DNA of 40,298 nucleotides from Streptococcus cristatus (GTDB lineage: Bacteria; Bacillota; Bacilli; Lactobacillales; Streptococcaceae). The position numbers were made by a program, and so were the translations under genes. How positions within the stretch are numbered: position 1 is the stretch's first letter; the number at the start of each line of letters is the position of its first letter. Where the stretch lies: the NCBI RefSeq assembly GCF_003943505.1, contig NZ_RJPS01000001.1, positions 54,051 through 94,348 on the forward strand, read 5' to 3'. Positions 34,799 through 40,298 of this stretch are shown one piece after another. A model generated the notes under the pieces. That model did no database searches. It was not told the DNA's origin and worked only from the letters and a program-made list of their open reading frames with translations.

Positions 34799-35476
34799 CT
34801 ATACTTCTACTCCAAAAATAGTAATTAACAACATAAGAATGGCAGGAAGTCCGTTATTTATCATGTGAACTACAATACTGACTTCCAAGCGCCGAGTTCG
34901 ACAAGCCAGCAAGGTCAAAATCACAGAAGCACCACCATAAATCACAAAAGACATGATATTGGTTGGACCATGAAAAATCGCAAAGAGTAGTCCGCCTATG
35001 ATATAACCCCAGCTTTCATAGCCTTTAAAGATTTTGAGAGGAATGATGCCACGGAAAATAATTTCTTCTGCGATAGGCGCCAAAACTCCAAGCATGATGG
35101 ACAATAAAATGATATTTCCTCTTCGGAACTCCTCCATCAAAGATGCCTGATTAGCCGTCGTCACCTCTCCATGTAACCACCGGAGTAGTACCGTCCCAAG
35201 GACAGATATGAGCAACATGCTTAAGAGGCCTAGAGCAATTCGCTTCCCATCTCCTTTTTGAAAAATTTTTCCAGATGGAGATAGGATGCCAGTTTTCTTT
35301 GCTACCACGACAAATACCAGTAAAATGAGGATTATCAGCAAAAGCCCAAGACCAATGGTCCATTGTTTGGGAAATTGATAAGTTATTGCTAGCTGCTGAA
35401 ACAGCAGAGGGAGTATATACAAGCCCAAGGCTAAAAAAGCGCAGCCAACCCAGATCAATCGTTTCCACCAAGTCAT
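34799..35476 (-). CDS. CPBP family intramembrane metalloprotease
   Basis: A 225-residue polytopic protein with about seven to eight helices. The Abi/CAAX-protease motifs are present: EEIIFRGIIPLKIF (EExxxR) and FAIFHGPTNIMSF (FxxxH). In Gram-positive bacteria this family often confers bacteriocin self-immunity (for example Abi proteins in plantaricin and pneumocin clusters), but substrates are usually unknown. It overlaps the preceding paralog gene by four bases (ATGA) and its stop lies in the ribosome site of the next, so it is tightly built into the XRE/membrane-protein operon. Confidence 0.88.
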   Translation of the reverse strand: MTWWKRLIWVGCAFLALGLYILPLLFQQLAITYQFPKQWTIGLGLLLIILILLVFVVVAKKTGILSPSGKIFQKGDGKRIALGLLSMLLISVLGTVLLRWLHGEVTTANQASLMEEFRRGNIILLSIMLGVLAPIAEEIIFRGIIPLKIFKGYESWGYIIGGLLFAIFHGPTNIMSFVIYGGASVILTLLACRTRRLEVSIVVHMINNGLPAILMLLITIFGVEV

Positions 35477-35949
35477 TCTTCATCCTCCAATTCCTGATCG
35501 AGCTTTGCCTGACCTTTGCCGTTTAGGTAAAGACTGATCTTGTCCATCGTCAAACTTCCAAGCACAAACAGTAGCATTGCAAGAGCTAGCTTGAGCAGAT
35601 ACAAAATGCTCAACATGCTAGCCAGATTTTCTCGCTGACCAAAGAAATCAATGCCTATAAGGATGAGAACAAAGACAAGTCCACCGCCAAAACGCTCTGG
35701 CCATTTTTCCTCTCTCACCATATCACCAACATCAATGCCTAAGCTTACGCGACGAAGCAAGGCATATAGACCTACTAAGGTAAGCAAAATACCTTCTGGC
35801 AGATAGGCCAGCAAGCTTAGACGGAGGATATAGGCTTTGAAAAATACAGAGATAGCTAAGAAGAGAAACATTCCTAGTACTAACTCTCCTGCAACTTTGC
35901 CGTCCAATTTTTCTGTTCGTTCATCTTTTATAACAGGCTGCTTCTTCAT
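35473..35949 (-). CDS. Small membrane protein paralog 2 (DUF6773-like), intact
   Basis: A 158-residue protein with an N-terminal KDERTEKLDGKVAGEL motif, four hydrophobic segments (about 27-45, 50-65, 90-107, 118-135) and a C-terminal acidic coiled end AKLDQELEDEE. It is the only intact one of three tandem paralogs in this operon. The family name is from memory. No biochemical function is known to me. AAGGGAG precedes the ATG. Its location between a small XRE regulator and a CPBP protease suggests a membrane-signal or immunity-type role, as inference only. Confidence 0.75.
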   Translation of the reverse strand: MKKQPVIKDERTEKLDGKVAGELVLGMFLFLAISVFFKAYILRLSLLAYLPEGILLTLVGLYALLRRVSLGIDVGDMVREEKWPERFGGGLVFVLILIGIDFFGQRENLASMLSILYLLKLALAMLLFVLGSLTMDKISLYLNGKGQAKLDQELEDEE

Positions 35950-35992
35950 TTTTTACTCCCTTTCTCATTTATAAGTTAAAGATTCATTAATT

Positions 35993-36488
35993 CTAATTCT
36001 CATCATTTTCTAGTTCTTGGTCCAATAAAACCTGTCTCTTCTGATAAAAATAATCGACCAACTGATCAAATATACTAGAAAAGGCAGTTATCAAAGCTAC
36101 AATAAAAATAAATTGCAAGATTGGATGATGGCGAAAGAATGGTCGAAGAGCTGAATTTCCACTCCACATCTGAACAGCCACGATTACAATCGCTAAGATA
36201 GCTCCGTTGACCAAACGACTTCTGAGTGTCCGAATACCACTAGTCTGATTGTAGCGTCTGATATCAAGTCCCAACTGCCAGCTACGAATTCCGGCATAAA
36301 TTTCCATACCCAAAATAATCAGAATTTCTGGTAAGTAGCCTTCTACTGGCACATGCCAAATTAGGATTTTGATAAAAATAGAAATAAGGAGTAAAATGAT
36401 TGCAAAAAAATGCAACTTCATTTCCTAATTTTCGCTCAAGTTGTAAAGTCCGCTCGTCTGTATAGACTTTTTGTGGTTTGTCCTTCAT
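35993..36488 (-). pseudogene. Membrane protein paralog 1 of the XRE/CPBP cluster, frameshifted in a 7-base A/T tract
   Basis: The reading starts at 36488 with MKDKPQKVYTDERTLQLERK and LGNEVAFF, then meets a run of seven T (minus strand, 36404-36410) after which the frame is lost. With six T it would continue as AIILLLISIFIKILIWHVP and on to the end at 35993 (LLDQELENDEN), giving about 164 residues that align with paralog 2 throughout. A shorter in-frame product could start at the ATG at 36421 but would lack the conserved DER region. It may be decay, phase variation, or a sequencing error. Confidence 0.8.
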
Positions 36489-36507
36489 TTTCTTTCTCAC
36501 TTTCTTC

Positions 36508-36705
36508 CTATTCTTCCCAAAACAACTGATCCAGCGTTTTATTGAGGCATTTGCAAATGGCCAAGCATAGACTAAGACTGGGATTGTACTTGCCTGCCTC
36601 AATCAGGCCAATGGTCTGACGGGTCACACCGATAGCATCAGCCAAGTCGCCTTGAGTCATGTCATGCTCAGCCCTTGCCATTTTTAACTTAAGATTTTTT
36701 GCCAT
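36508..36705 (-). CDS. Small XRE-family transcriptional regulator
   Basis: A 65-residue single-domain Cro/CI-type HTH protein from the ATG at 36705 (AAGGATGGTGG upstream): [40 protein letters not shown], then [18 protein letters not shown]. This is the common small regulator type found next to small membrane proteins in Firmicutes. It overlaps the preceding gene by 17 bases and precedes the three paralogs and the CPBP gene. It likely represses the operon promoter, where a TATATTG direct repeat covers the -35 and -10 region. Confidence 0.88.
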   Translation of the reverse strand: MAKNLKLKMARAEHDMTQGDLADAIGVTRQTIGLIEAGKYNPSLSLCLAICKCLNKTLDQLFWEE

Positions 36706-36889
36706 GGCCACCATCCTTATCGTCATTCTTTTGCCCGTCTATGGCGTAGAAAGCAGAGCCAAGGGCGGCATTAGCACAAGCGATTATGATAAAGGTTTGA
36801 TCTTTCTGAATCATGCCAACAACTAGTAGAACTATCGCCAATACAAGACAAATAAGTAGTGTAAGCAGATTATTCCCTTTCTTATTCAT
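36689..36889 (-). CDS. Small two-helix membrane protein, first gene of the XRE operon
   Basis: A 66-residue protein: a short basic start MNKKGNN, two hydrophobic helices (about 8-26 and 32-48) and a hydrophilic end [21 protein letters not shown] lies 8 bases upstream. I do not recognise a family. Its stop overlaps the XRE start region, so the two are probably translationally coupled and may form a membrane-protein/regulator pair. Confidence 0.65.
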   Translation of the reverse strand: MNKKGNNLLTLLICLVLAIVLLVVGMIQKDQTFIIIACANAALGSAFYAIDGQKNDDKDGGHGKKS

Positions 36890-36918
36890 ATTTGCGCTCC
36901 TTTCGTCTTCATAAATCC

Positions 36919-36950
36919 ATTATACAATATATTTTAAATAATGCAATATA
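36919..36950 (-). promoter_or_regulatory. Promoter and possible operator of the XRE/CPBP operon
   Basis: Minus strand -35 TTGCAT (36941-36946), a 16-base spacer, -10 TATAAT (36919-36924). TATATTG occurs at 36944-36950 and at 36925-36931, 19 bases apart, one at each promoter element. This suits binding of two HTH dimers. Confidence 0.5.
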
Positions 36951-36979
36951 TAAATTACATTTTGTTTTTTATTTTGTAC

Positions 36980-37007
36980 AAAAAAAGATTGGGACTTTCC
37001 CAATCTT
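36980..37007 (-). terminator. Terminator after the UPF0397 gene
   Basis: A 10-bp perfect stem AAGATTGGGA/TCCCAATCTT with loop CTT. On the minus strand a T-run follows at 36980-36986. It starts 17 bases after the stop codon. Confidence 0.92.
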
Positions 37008-37023
37008 GTAATATCTAGTTTGA

Positions 37024-37587
37024 TTAATCTTTCTTAAGGCTACCTGAGCGAGTCTGAGTACGAGCGTAGGCTAGTAAGAGCAAGGTTCCTGCTACAGCAA
37101 CTGTCACTCCATTGGACAGAGTTGCTACAAAGCCTTGCACAAAGACCTTATTGACCGGCTCGCTATAAATCAAGATATCACCAATCGGAGCGACCAAGAG
37201 CCAGACAAAAGCATTGGCCAAAAGCTGGAAGATATTGAAGTTGACGATGTCTTTCACTTCAAAAACACCTTCTGCTGCACGAATGCGATTTTTAAACAAA
37301 CCGAGAATGAAACCAAAGAAGGCACTAGCGATAATCCATGACCACCAGAGACCGTAGCCAGCCATAGCGTCTTTGATAACGTGGCCAATCAAGCCCATCA
37401 GGAAGCCAACAAAGGGGCCAAAAACGACACTGAAGAGAGCCTGAACCGCATATTGCAGCTGAATACTGGTATTTGGGACAGGTGTTGGAATGCTAATCAT
37501 TCCGATAACTACAAAAAGTGCAGCTCCAATCCCCGTTGCAACAACTTCTTTAATAGTAAACTTTGTATCTAACAATTTCTTTTTCAT
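37024..37587 (-). CDS. ECF transporter S component, UPF0397 family
   Basis: A 187-residue membrane protein with five to six helices. It starts [20 protein letters not shown] and contains [20 protein letters not shown] and [20 protein letters not shown], hallmarks of UPF0397. It binds the substrate of an ECF importer. From memory the family is annotated MtsA, the S subunit of a methionine-regulated ECF importer. The substrate is unproven. Its partner T and ATPase genes of the matching type are at 25656-28170. It follows the SAM hydrolase gene by 11 bases. Confidence 0.88.
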   Translation of the reverse strand: MKKKLLDTKFTIKEVVATGIGAALFVVIGMISIPTPVPNTSIQLQYAVQALFSVVFGPFVGFLMGLIGHVIKDAMAGYGLWWSWIIASAFFGFILGLFKNRIRAAEGVFEVKDIVNFNIFQLLANAFVWLLVAPIGDILIYSEPVNKVFVQGFVATLSNGVTVAVAGTLLLLAYARTQTRSGSLKKD

Positions 37588-37598
37588 AATGTTCTCCT

Positions 37599-38444
37599 TT
37601 AATTTTCTATACGTTTAATCTCAATATGCCATTGAGCACCAACACCAACATTATAGGCCTTGGCAAAGGAACCTTGGTTGATAGCCAAGCCCACCCGATA
37701 GAGGGAATTGATGTACAAAATCGGCTGACCAATACGGACATCCGCAAAGGACTTGCCATAGGTCACTTGGTTTTGATAAACCAGCATATCATTGTTGTAA
37801 ATAGTAACTTCGAAACGGTCGCCAAAGTTTGGCTCCAAGGTGCAGAACTCCTCGCGCGTAATCGAAGTCCAAAGGGAACCAAAGCGAACATCCAAAATGT
37901 CAATAGCTCCACTGACCAAATTATCCGCTAGTCTCGTCTCCACAACAGGGATTTCGACAATTTCTTCGACACTCAACTCTGGGCCAACTTCCTCAAAACT
38001 GATATGGCCGCTAGCCAGCTTTGCACCTGTGTAGGCATAGACATCTCGCCCATGAAAGGTATAAGAATGCTCGGTATTCTTGCGGCGATTTTCCACTTCT
38101 GAAATCTCACGAATAGCTACAATACCGACATGCTTTTTGATAAAGGACAGAGTACCATTATCAGGTGTCACGATATATTGATTTTTACTGGTCTTAGCAA
38201 CCACGCTTTTCCGCTTGGAACCCACTCCCGGATCCACGACTGAAACAAAAGTTGTTCCCTCTGGCCAATAATCTACCGTTTGAAAGAGACGATAACTACC
38301 CTCAAAAATATTGTAAGGGGTGATATCATGGGTCAAATGATGGATTTTCAGCGTTGGTGATTCCTCCAAAGCCACTCCAATCATAGCCGACACTGCTCCA
38401 TCTACCAGACCGAAGTCCGACTGCAGCACTAATATGTTGTTCAT
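37599..38444 (-). CDS. SAM hydroxide adenosyltransferase (DUF62, SAM hydrolase)
   Basis: A 281-residue protein of the chlorinase/fluorinase-related family. [20 protein letters not shown] at residues 5-24, [29 protein letters not shown] and TPDNGTLS are diagnostic, and the chlorinase-specific loop is absent, as in SAM hydrolases. It converts SAM plus water to adenosine plus methionine. It is the first gene of an operon with the UPF0397 S component, which links SAM breakdown to uptake. A structured leader with an anti-Shine-Dalgarno precedes it (38445-38533). Confidence 0.9.
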   Translation of the reverse strand: MNNILVLQSDFGLVDGAVSAMIGVALEESPTLKIHHLTHDITPYNIFEGSYRLFQTVDYWPEGTTFVSVVDPGVGSKRKSVVAKTSKNQYIVTPDNGTLSFIKKHVGIVAIREISEVENRRKNTEHSYTFHGRDVYAYTGAKLASGHISFEEVGPELSVEEIVEIPVVETRLADNLVSGAIDILDVRFGSLWTSITREEFCTLEPNFGDRFEVTIYNNDMLVYQNQVTYGKSFADVRIGQPILYINSLYRVGLAINQGSFAKAYNVGVGAQWHIEIKRIEN

Positions 38445-38450
38445 CTTATT

Positions 38451-38528
38451 CCTCCCAGGCCTTGAGCCTGATATTCTCCAAGTCTTCTAATCTTACCAAA
38501 ATTAGGCTCTTTTCGCTAGAGCTGGAGG
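38451..38528 (-). ncRNA. Candidate translational riboswitch in the leader of the SAM hydrolase/UPF0397 operon
   Basis: Minus-strand RNA, in order: P1 5' strand CTCCA (38527-38523); hairpin P2 GCTCT/AGAGC with a 7-base loop (38522-38506); hairpin P3 CTAAT/ATTAG with a 9-base loop (38505-38487); a six-base joiner; P1 3' strand TGGAG (38480-38476); hairpin CAGGC/GCCTG (38470-38456); then GGGAGG and the ATG at 38444. The P1 5' strand within CCTCCAG (38528-38522) is also perfectly complementary to the ribosome site GGAGG. So P1 and a ribosome-site-blocking helix exclude each other. The ligand, if any, is unknown. Hand-folded only. Confidence 0.4.
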
Positions 38529-38539
38529 CATAGAATTTT

Positions 38540-38569
38540 TTTATAACCGTCTATTTCTCAAAGATATAG
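38540..38569 (-). promoter_or_regulatory. Promoter with LysR-like dyad, SAM hydrolase operon
   Basis: Minus strand -10 TATAAA (38540-38545) with no good -35. In its place is the imperfect dyad CTATATCTTTGAGAAATAG (38551-38569; CTAT-N-TCT arms), a form seen for LysR-type activators such as the streptococcal methionine regulators. The start is predicted near 38533, just before the structured leader. Confidence 0.4.
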
Positions 38570-38668
38570 CATGCAAGCTAGTTTTTTTCTGGATCAAACT
38601 TATGCCAGAACAATTCCTTGAGCAAGCTAGGATAGGAAAATCCAGCAACTTTCATCTGGCTTGACTTT

Positions 38669-39265
38669 TTATGACTGAGAGGCAGCTTTTGCACTGCGCT
38701 TTTTTACCAGATATTGGCCCAGCAGGCCACCGATTAAAGCACCTGCCACTACCATCACGATAAAACTAGCGATGGTCGGAAAATCCAATGGTAGCAAAAT
38801 CCGATTGATGTATTCTGCTGTCTTACCACGCGCTACCAAGCTATCAATATAAGCCTGACGTGCTAGCCACATGAGGATAATAGGCCCTGAATTGACAAAA
38901 GAGAAACAAACAAAGGAAATCAGATTCAAGAATTTATTTTCGTATTTGCCCAAGCCTGCAATCGTGTCCGCCAAGAGACCGAACACCAAACCCGGCAAAC
39001 CAGCAATCATAAAATGACCAGACAGGAGGAAAAAGCCTCCCATTATTAGGCCTACTAAGCTGATTGCTCCAAATTTTTTAATCTTGCTTTGCAGGCACAT
39101 ATAAACGCTTCCACCAAAAACTGCGGCAAATACTGGAGCATAAAGCATATTGCCAGCATTGTCAAAAAAGTGGCCTACTAGTACTCCTAGTCCGACACAG
39201 AGAAAGTAGAGCAGAGCAAAGACTCCCGTCCATTTCAACTCTTTAAGTGTTAACAATGTCATCAT
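38669..39265 (-). CDS. ECF transporter S component, TIGR02185/MptD-like family
   Basis: A 198-residue membrane protein with about five to six helices (for example WTGVFALLYFLCVGLGVLVG, GAISLVGLIMGGFFLLSGHF, FIVMVVAGALIGGLLGQYLV) and a basic C-terminus KKRSAKAAS. The pattern matches the Trep_Strep family of putative ECF substrate-binding subunits, substrate unknown. No T or ATPase gene is adjacent, so it must use the general or the 26485-type module. AAAGGA precedes two adjacent ATGs (39265 and 39262). The second has the better 7-base spacing. Confidence 0.75.
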   Translation of the reverse strand: MMTLLTLKELKWTGVFALLYFLCVGLGVLVGHFFDNAGNMLYAPVFAAVFGGSVYMCLQSKIKKFGAISLVGLIMGGFFLLSGHFMIAGLPGLVFGLLADTIAGLGKYENKFLNLISFVCFSFVNSGPIILMWLARQAYIDSLVARGKTAEYINRILLPLDFPTIASFIVMVVAGALIGGLLGQYLVKKRSAKAASQS

Positions 39266-39487
39266 CGATTCCTTTCTAATTCTGAAGTCAAAACTTCATA
39301 AAACTATTGATAGCTATATCCTTGATAAGTGAAAATGTGCATTTCATACCTTGGCATCCTTCCTGCAGGAGGAAGTTTTAGCAAGGTTTGTAGATCTAGC
39401 ATCCTTGATATACTTGCTTCCCTCGGCATGGGCAAAATCCAGCACTGCCAAGAAGTAATTTATTATGCTATTTTTCTATACTTGGCT
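39266..39487 (-). ncRNA. Long structured leader of the MptD-like S-component gene
   Basis: About 220 bases between the predicted transcript start and the ATG, with no ORF. The word CTTGGC (39452-39447 on the minus strand) can pair with GCCAAG upstream (39486-39481) or downstream (39355-39350), so two folds exclude each other. A further stem CTTCC region/GGAAGCAAG (39371-39421) and a hairpin TGAAGT/ACTTCA (39283-39298) lie close to the ribosome site. The word TATCAAGGAT is repeated (39318-39327, 39401-39410). It is a possible regulatory RNA of no class that I recognise. Confidence 0.35.
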
Positions 39488-39493
39488 TTATTT

Positions 39494-39522
39494 ATTATAG
39501 CATTATGAAAATAGAATGTAAA
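39494..39522 (-). promoter_or_regulatory. Promoter of the MptD-like S-component gene
   Basis: Minus strand TTTACA (39517-39522), a 17-base spacer, TATAAT (39494-39499) preceded by TGC: a near-consensus extended promoter that defines the long leader. Confidence 0.75.
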
Positions 39523-39563
39523 TTAAATTTTCAGACTTTTCAAAGGATGATAGCCGACAAAAG

Positions 39564-39738
39564 GAGGCTGGGACAAAAGTCCTAGCCTCTCAATTGTCTT
39601 TGGATTGTCGAGCAAGACGCAGTGGTTGAGCGGGCTCTATTACGCTGATTTCATCAGCTTTTACAGCCCTACTCAACTGTGCGGAGGTGGGACGACGAAA
39701 TCGAATTCTAACGAATTACCGATTTCTGTCCCACTCTC
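39564..39738 (+). repeat. 175-bp structured intergenic repeat, copy 3
   Basis: Same orientation and length as the copy at 22181, with five differences in 175 bases. It ends two bases before the metI stop codon (39741-39743, minus strand) and so probably serves as its terminator. Confidence 0.93.
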
Positions 39739-39740
39739 GT

Positions 39741-40298
39741 CTAGCGATGGCTGATTTTTCTGGTTAAGAAATCGCCCAAAAACTGGATAAAGAAGATAAG
39801 AAGTAAGAGCAAAACAGTCGCTAAAATGGTCACATCTTGGTTGAAACGTTGATAACCATAGGCAATCGCTACATTTCCAAGGCCACCTGCACCGATCGCT
39901 CCCGCCATAGCTGTTTCGCCGACTAGCGAGATTAGGGTCACTGTTGTCACCCGAATCAAGTCTGGTAAGCCTTCACGCAGGTAAACGCCGATGATATCCC
40001 ATGAGTTAGCTCCAACCGCCTGCGCTGCTTCAATCACACCGCGATCTAATTCTGACAGAACCACCTGCACCTGACGGGCAAAGAAAGGGAAGACCGCCAA
40101 AGATAGTGGCACCAAAGCTGCTGTTGGACCAATCCCTGTTCCCACAATCATCCGTGTGAAAGGATTGATCAAAGCTAGGAGAATGATAAAGGGAATTGCC
40201 CGAAAGATGGACGTGACCTTGTCCAAGATGAAAAAAGCTGTTTTATTTTCTAAAATACCACCTGGCGCTGTCAATACAAGGAAAAGTCCAGCGATCAA
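39741..40298 (-). CDS. metI: Methionine ABC transporter permease MetI, N-terminus outside the window
   Basis: The last 185 residues of a permease that is usually about 230 residues long. The open frame runs off the right edge. RAIPFIILLALINPFTRMIV, VIEAAQAVGANSWDIIGVYL (EAA loop for the ATPase) and SLVGETAMAGAIGAGGLGNV are characteristic of MetI. With MetN and MetQ it imports methionine. The upstream genes lie beyond the window. It is followed directly by a 175-bp repeat. Confidence 0.9.
   Translation of the reverse strand: MIAGLFLVLTAPGGILENKTAFFILDKVTSIFRAIPFIILLALINPFTRMIVGTGIGPTAALVPLSLAVFPFFARQVQVVLSELDRGVIEAAQAVGANSWDIIGVYLREGLPDLIRVTTVTLISLVGETAMAGAIGAGGLGNVAIAYGYQRFNQDVTILATVLLLLLIFFIQFLGDFLTRKISHR

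Noticed and set aside
38444..38540. Known SAM-III (SMK) or preQ1-II riboswitch before the SAM hydrolase gene
   Set aside because: The conserved core sequences I remember for these classes are not visible, so I list it as an unclassified candidate instead.

Overview
The window looks like a chromosomal core segment of a Streptococcus of the sanguinis/gordonii/mitis type. The evidence is the moderately low GC, the strong AAGGAG ribosome sites, the extended -10 promoters (TGnTATAAT), and gene neighbourhoods I recognise from that genus: tmk-holB-yabA-rsmI, glmU-nudF-macP-mtnN, rsmH-ftsL-pbpX-mraY, and lemA-htpX next to rsmG. Species names, gene symbols and family names come from memory of the families, not from a search. 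There is no rRNA, tRNA, CRISPR array, prophage or complete insertion sequence that I can see. Most genes lie on the minus strand.

Layout, left to right. 1-2786: minus-strand replication/translation operon tmk-holB-yabA-rsmI (rsmI is cut by the window edge). 2842-3841: YitT-family membrane protein on plus, converging on mtnN through a shared bidirectional terminator. 3840-6939: glmU-nudF-macP-mtnN (cell-wall precursor, nucleotide clean-up, PBP2a activator, MTA/SAH nucleosidase). 6969-7841: an accessory pocket with a bacteriocin-immunity-like gene, a possible leaderless mini-ORF and a decayed open stretch. 7874-11502: a large secreted protein with eight GBS-Bsp-like repeats and a C-terminal C39-type cysteine peptidase, under a promoter carrying a consensus WalR/VicR box. 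11573-14553: trxB, a DUF4059-like protein and a two-gene polar amino-acid (probably cystine/glutathione) ABC importer. 14611-20693: a DEAD-box helicase and the mraY-pbpX-ftsL-rsmH division cluster. 20824-25613: MFS transporter, htpX/lemA, rsmG and an unknown membrane protein.

25656-29009 holds a nucleoside phosphorylase followed by an ECF energizing module (fused double ATPase plus EcfT) with no S component beside it. Two S components occur 9-13 kb away: a UPF0397 protein (37024) co-transcribed with a SAM hydrolase (DUF62), and a TIGR02185/MptD-like protein (38669). metI of the methionine importer is cut by the right edge. With mtnN in the same window, this suggests a local theme of SAM, methionine and nucleoside salvage. 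29112-34247 is accessory: a DUF4299-like protein, a PfpI/DJ-1 protein, a tiny membrane protein, an AraC-VOC-TfoX operon and trhO. 34299-36950 is a compact operon of a small XRE regulator, a CPBP protease and three tandem paralogous membrane proteins. Two of the three paralogs are broken by one-base changes in homopolymers.

The points I would look at first are: (1) a compact structured leader in front of the SAM-hydrolase/UPF0397 operon, with a three-way junction whose closing strand is also a perfect anti-Shine-Dalgarno, so a candidate translational riboswitch; (2) the XRE/CPBP/three-paralog operon with homopolymer frameshifts; (3) a 175-bp structured repeat present three times, plus a 28-bp remnant, always at gene ends; (4) the WalR box on the Bsp-repeat peptidase; (5) alternative pairings in the long leader of the second ECF S-component gene. 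All RNA structures and promoters were read by eye and are predictions.
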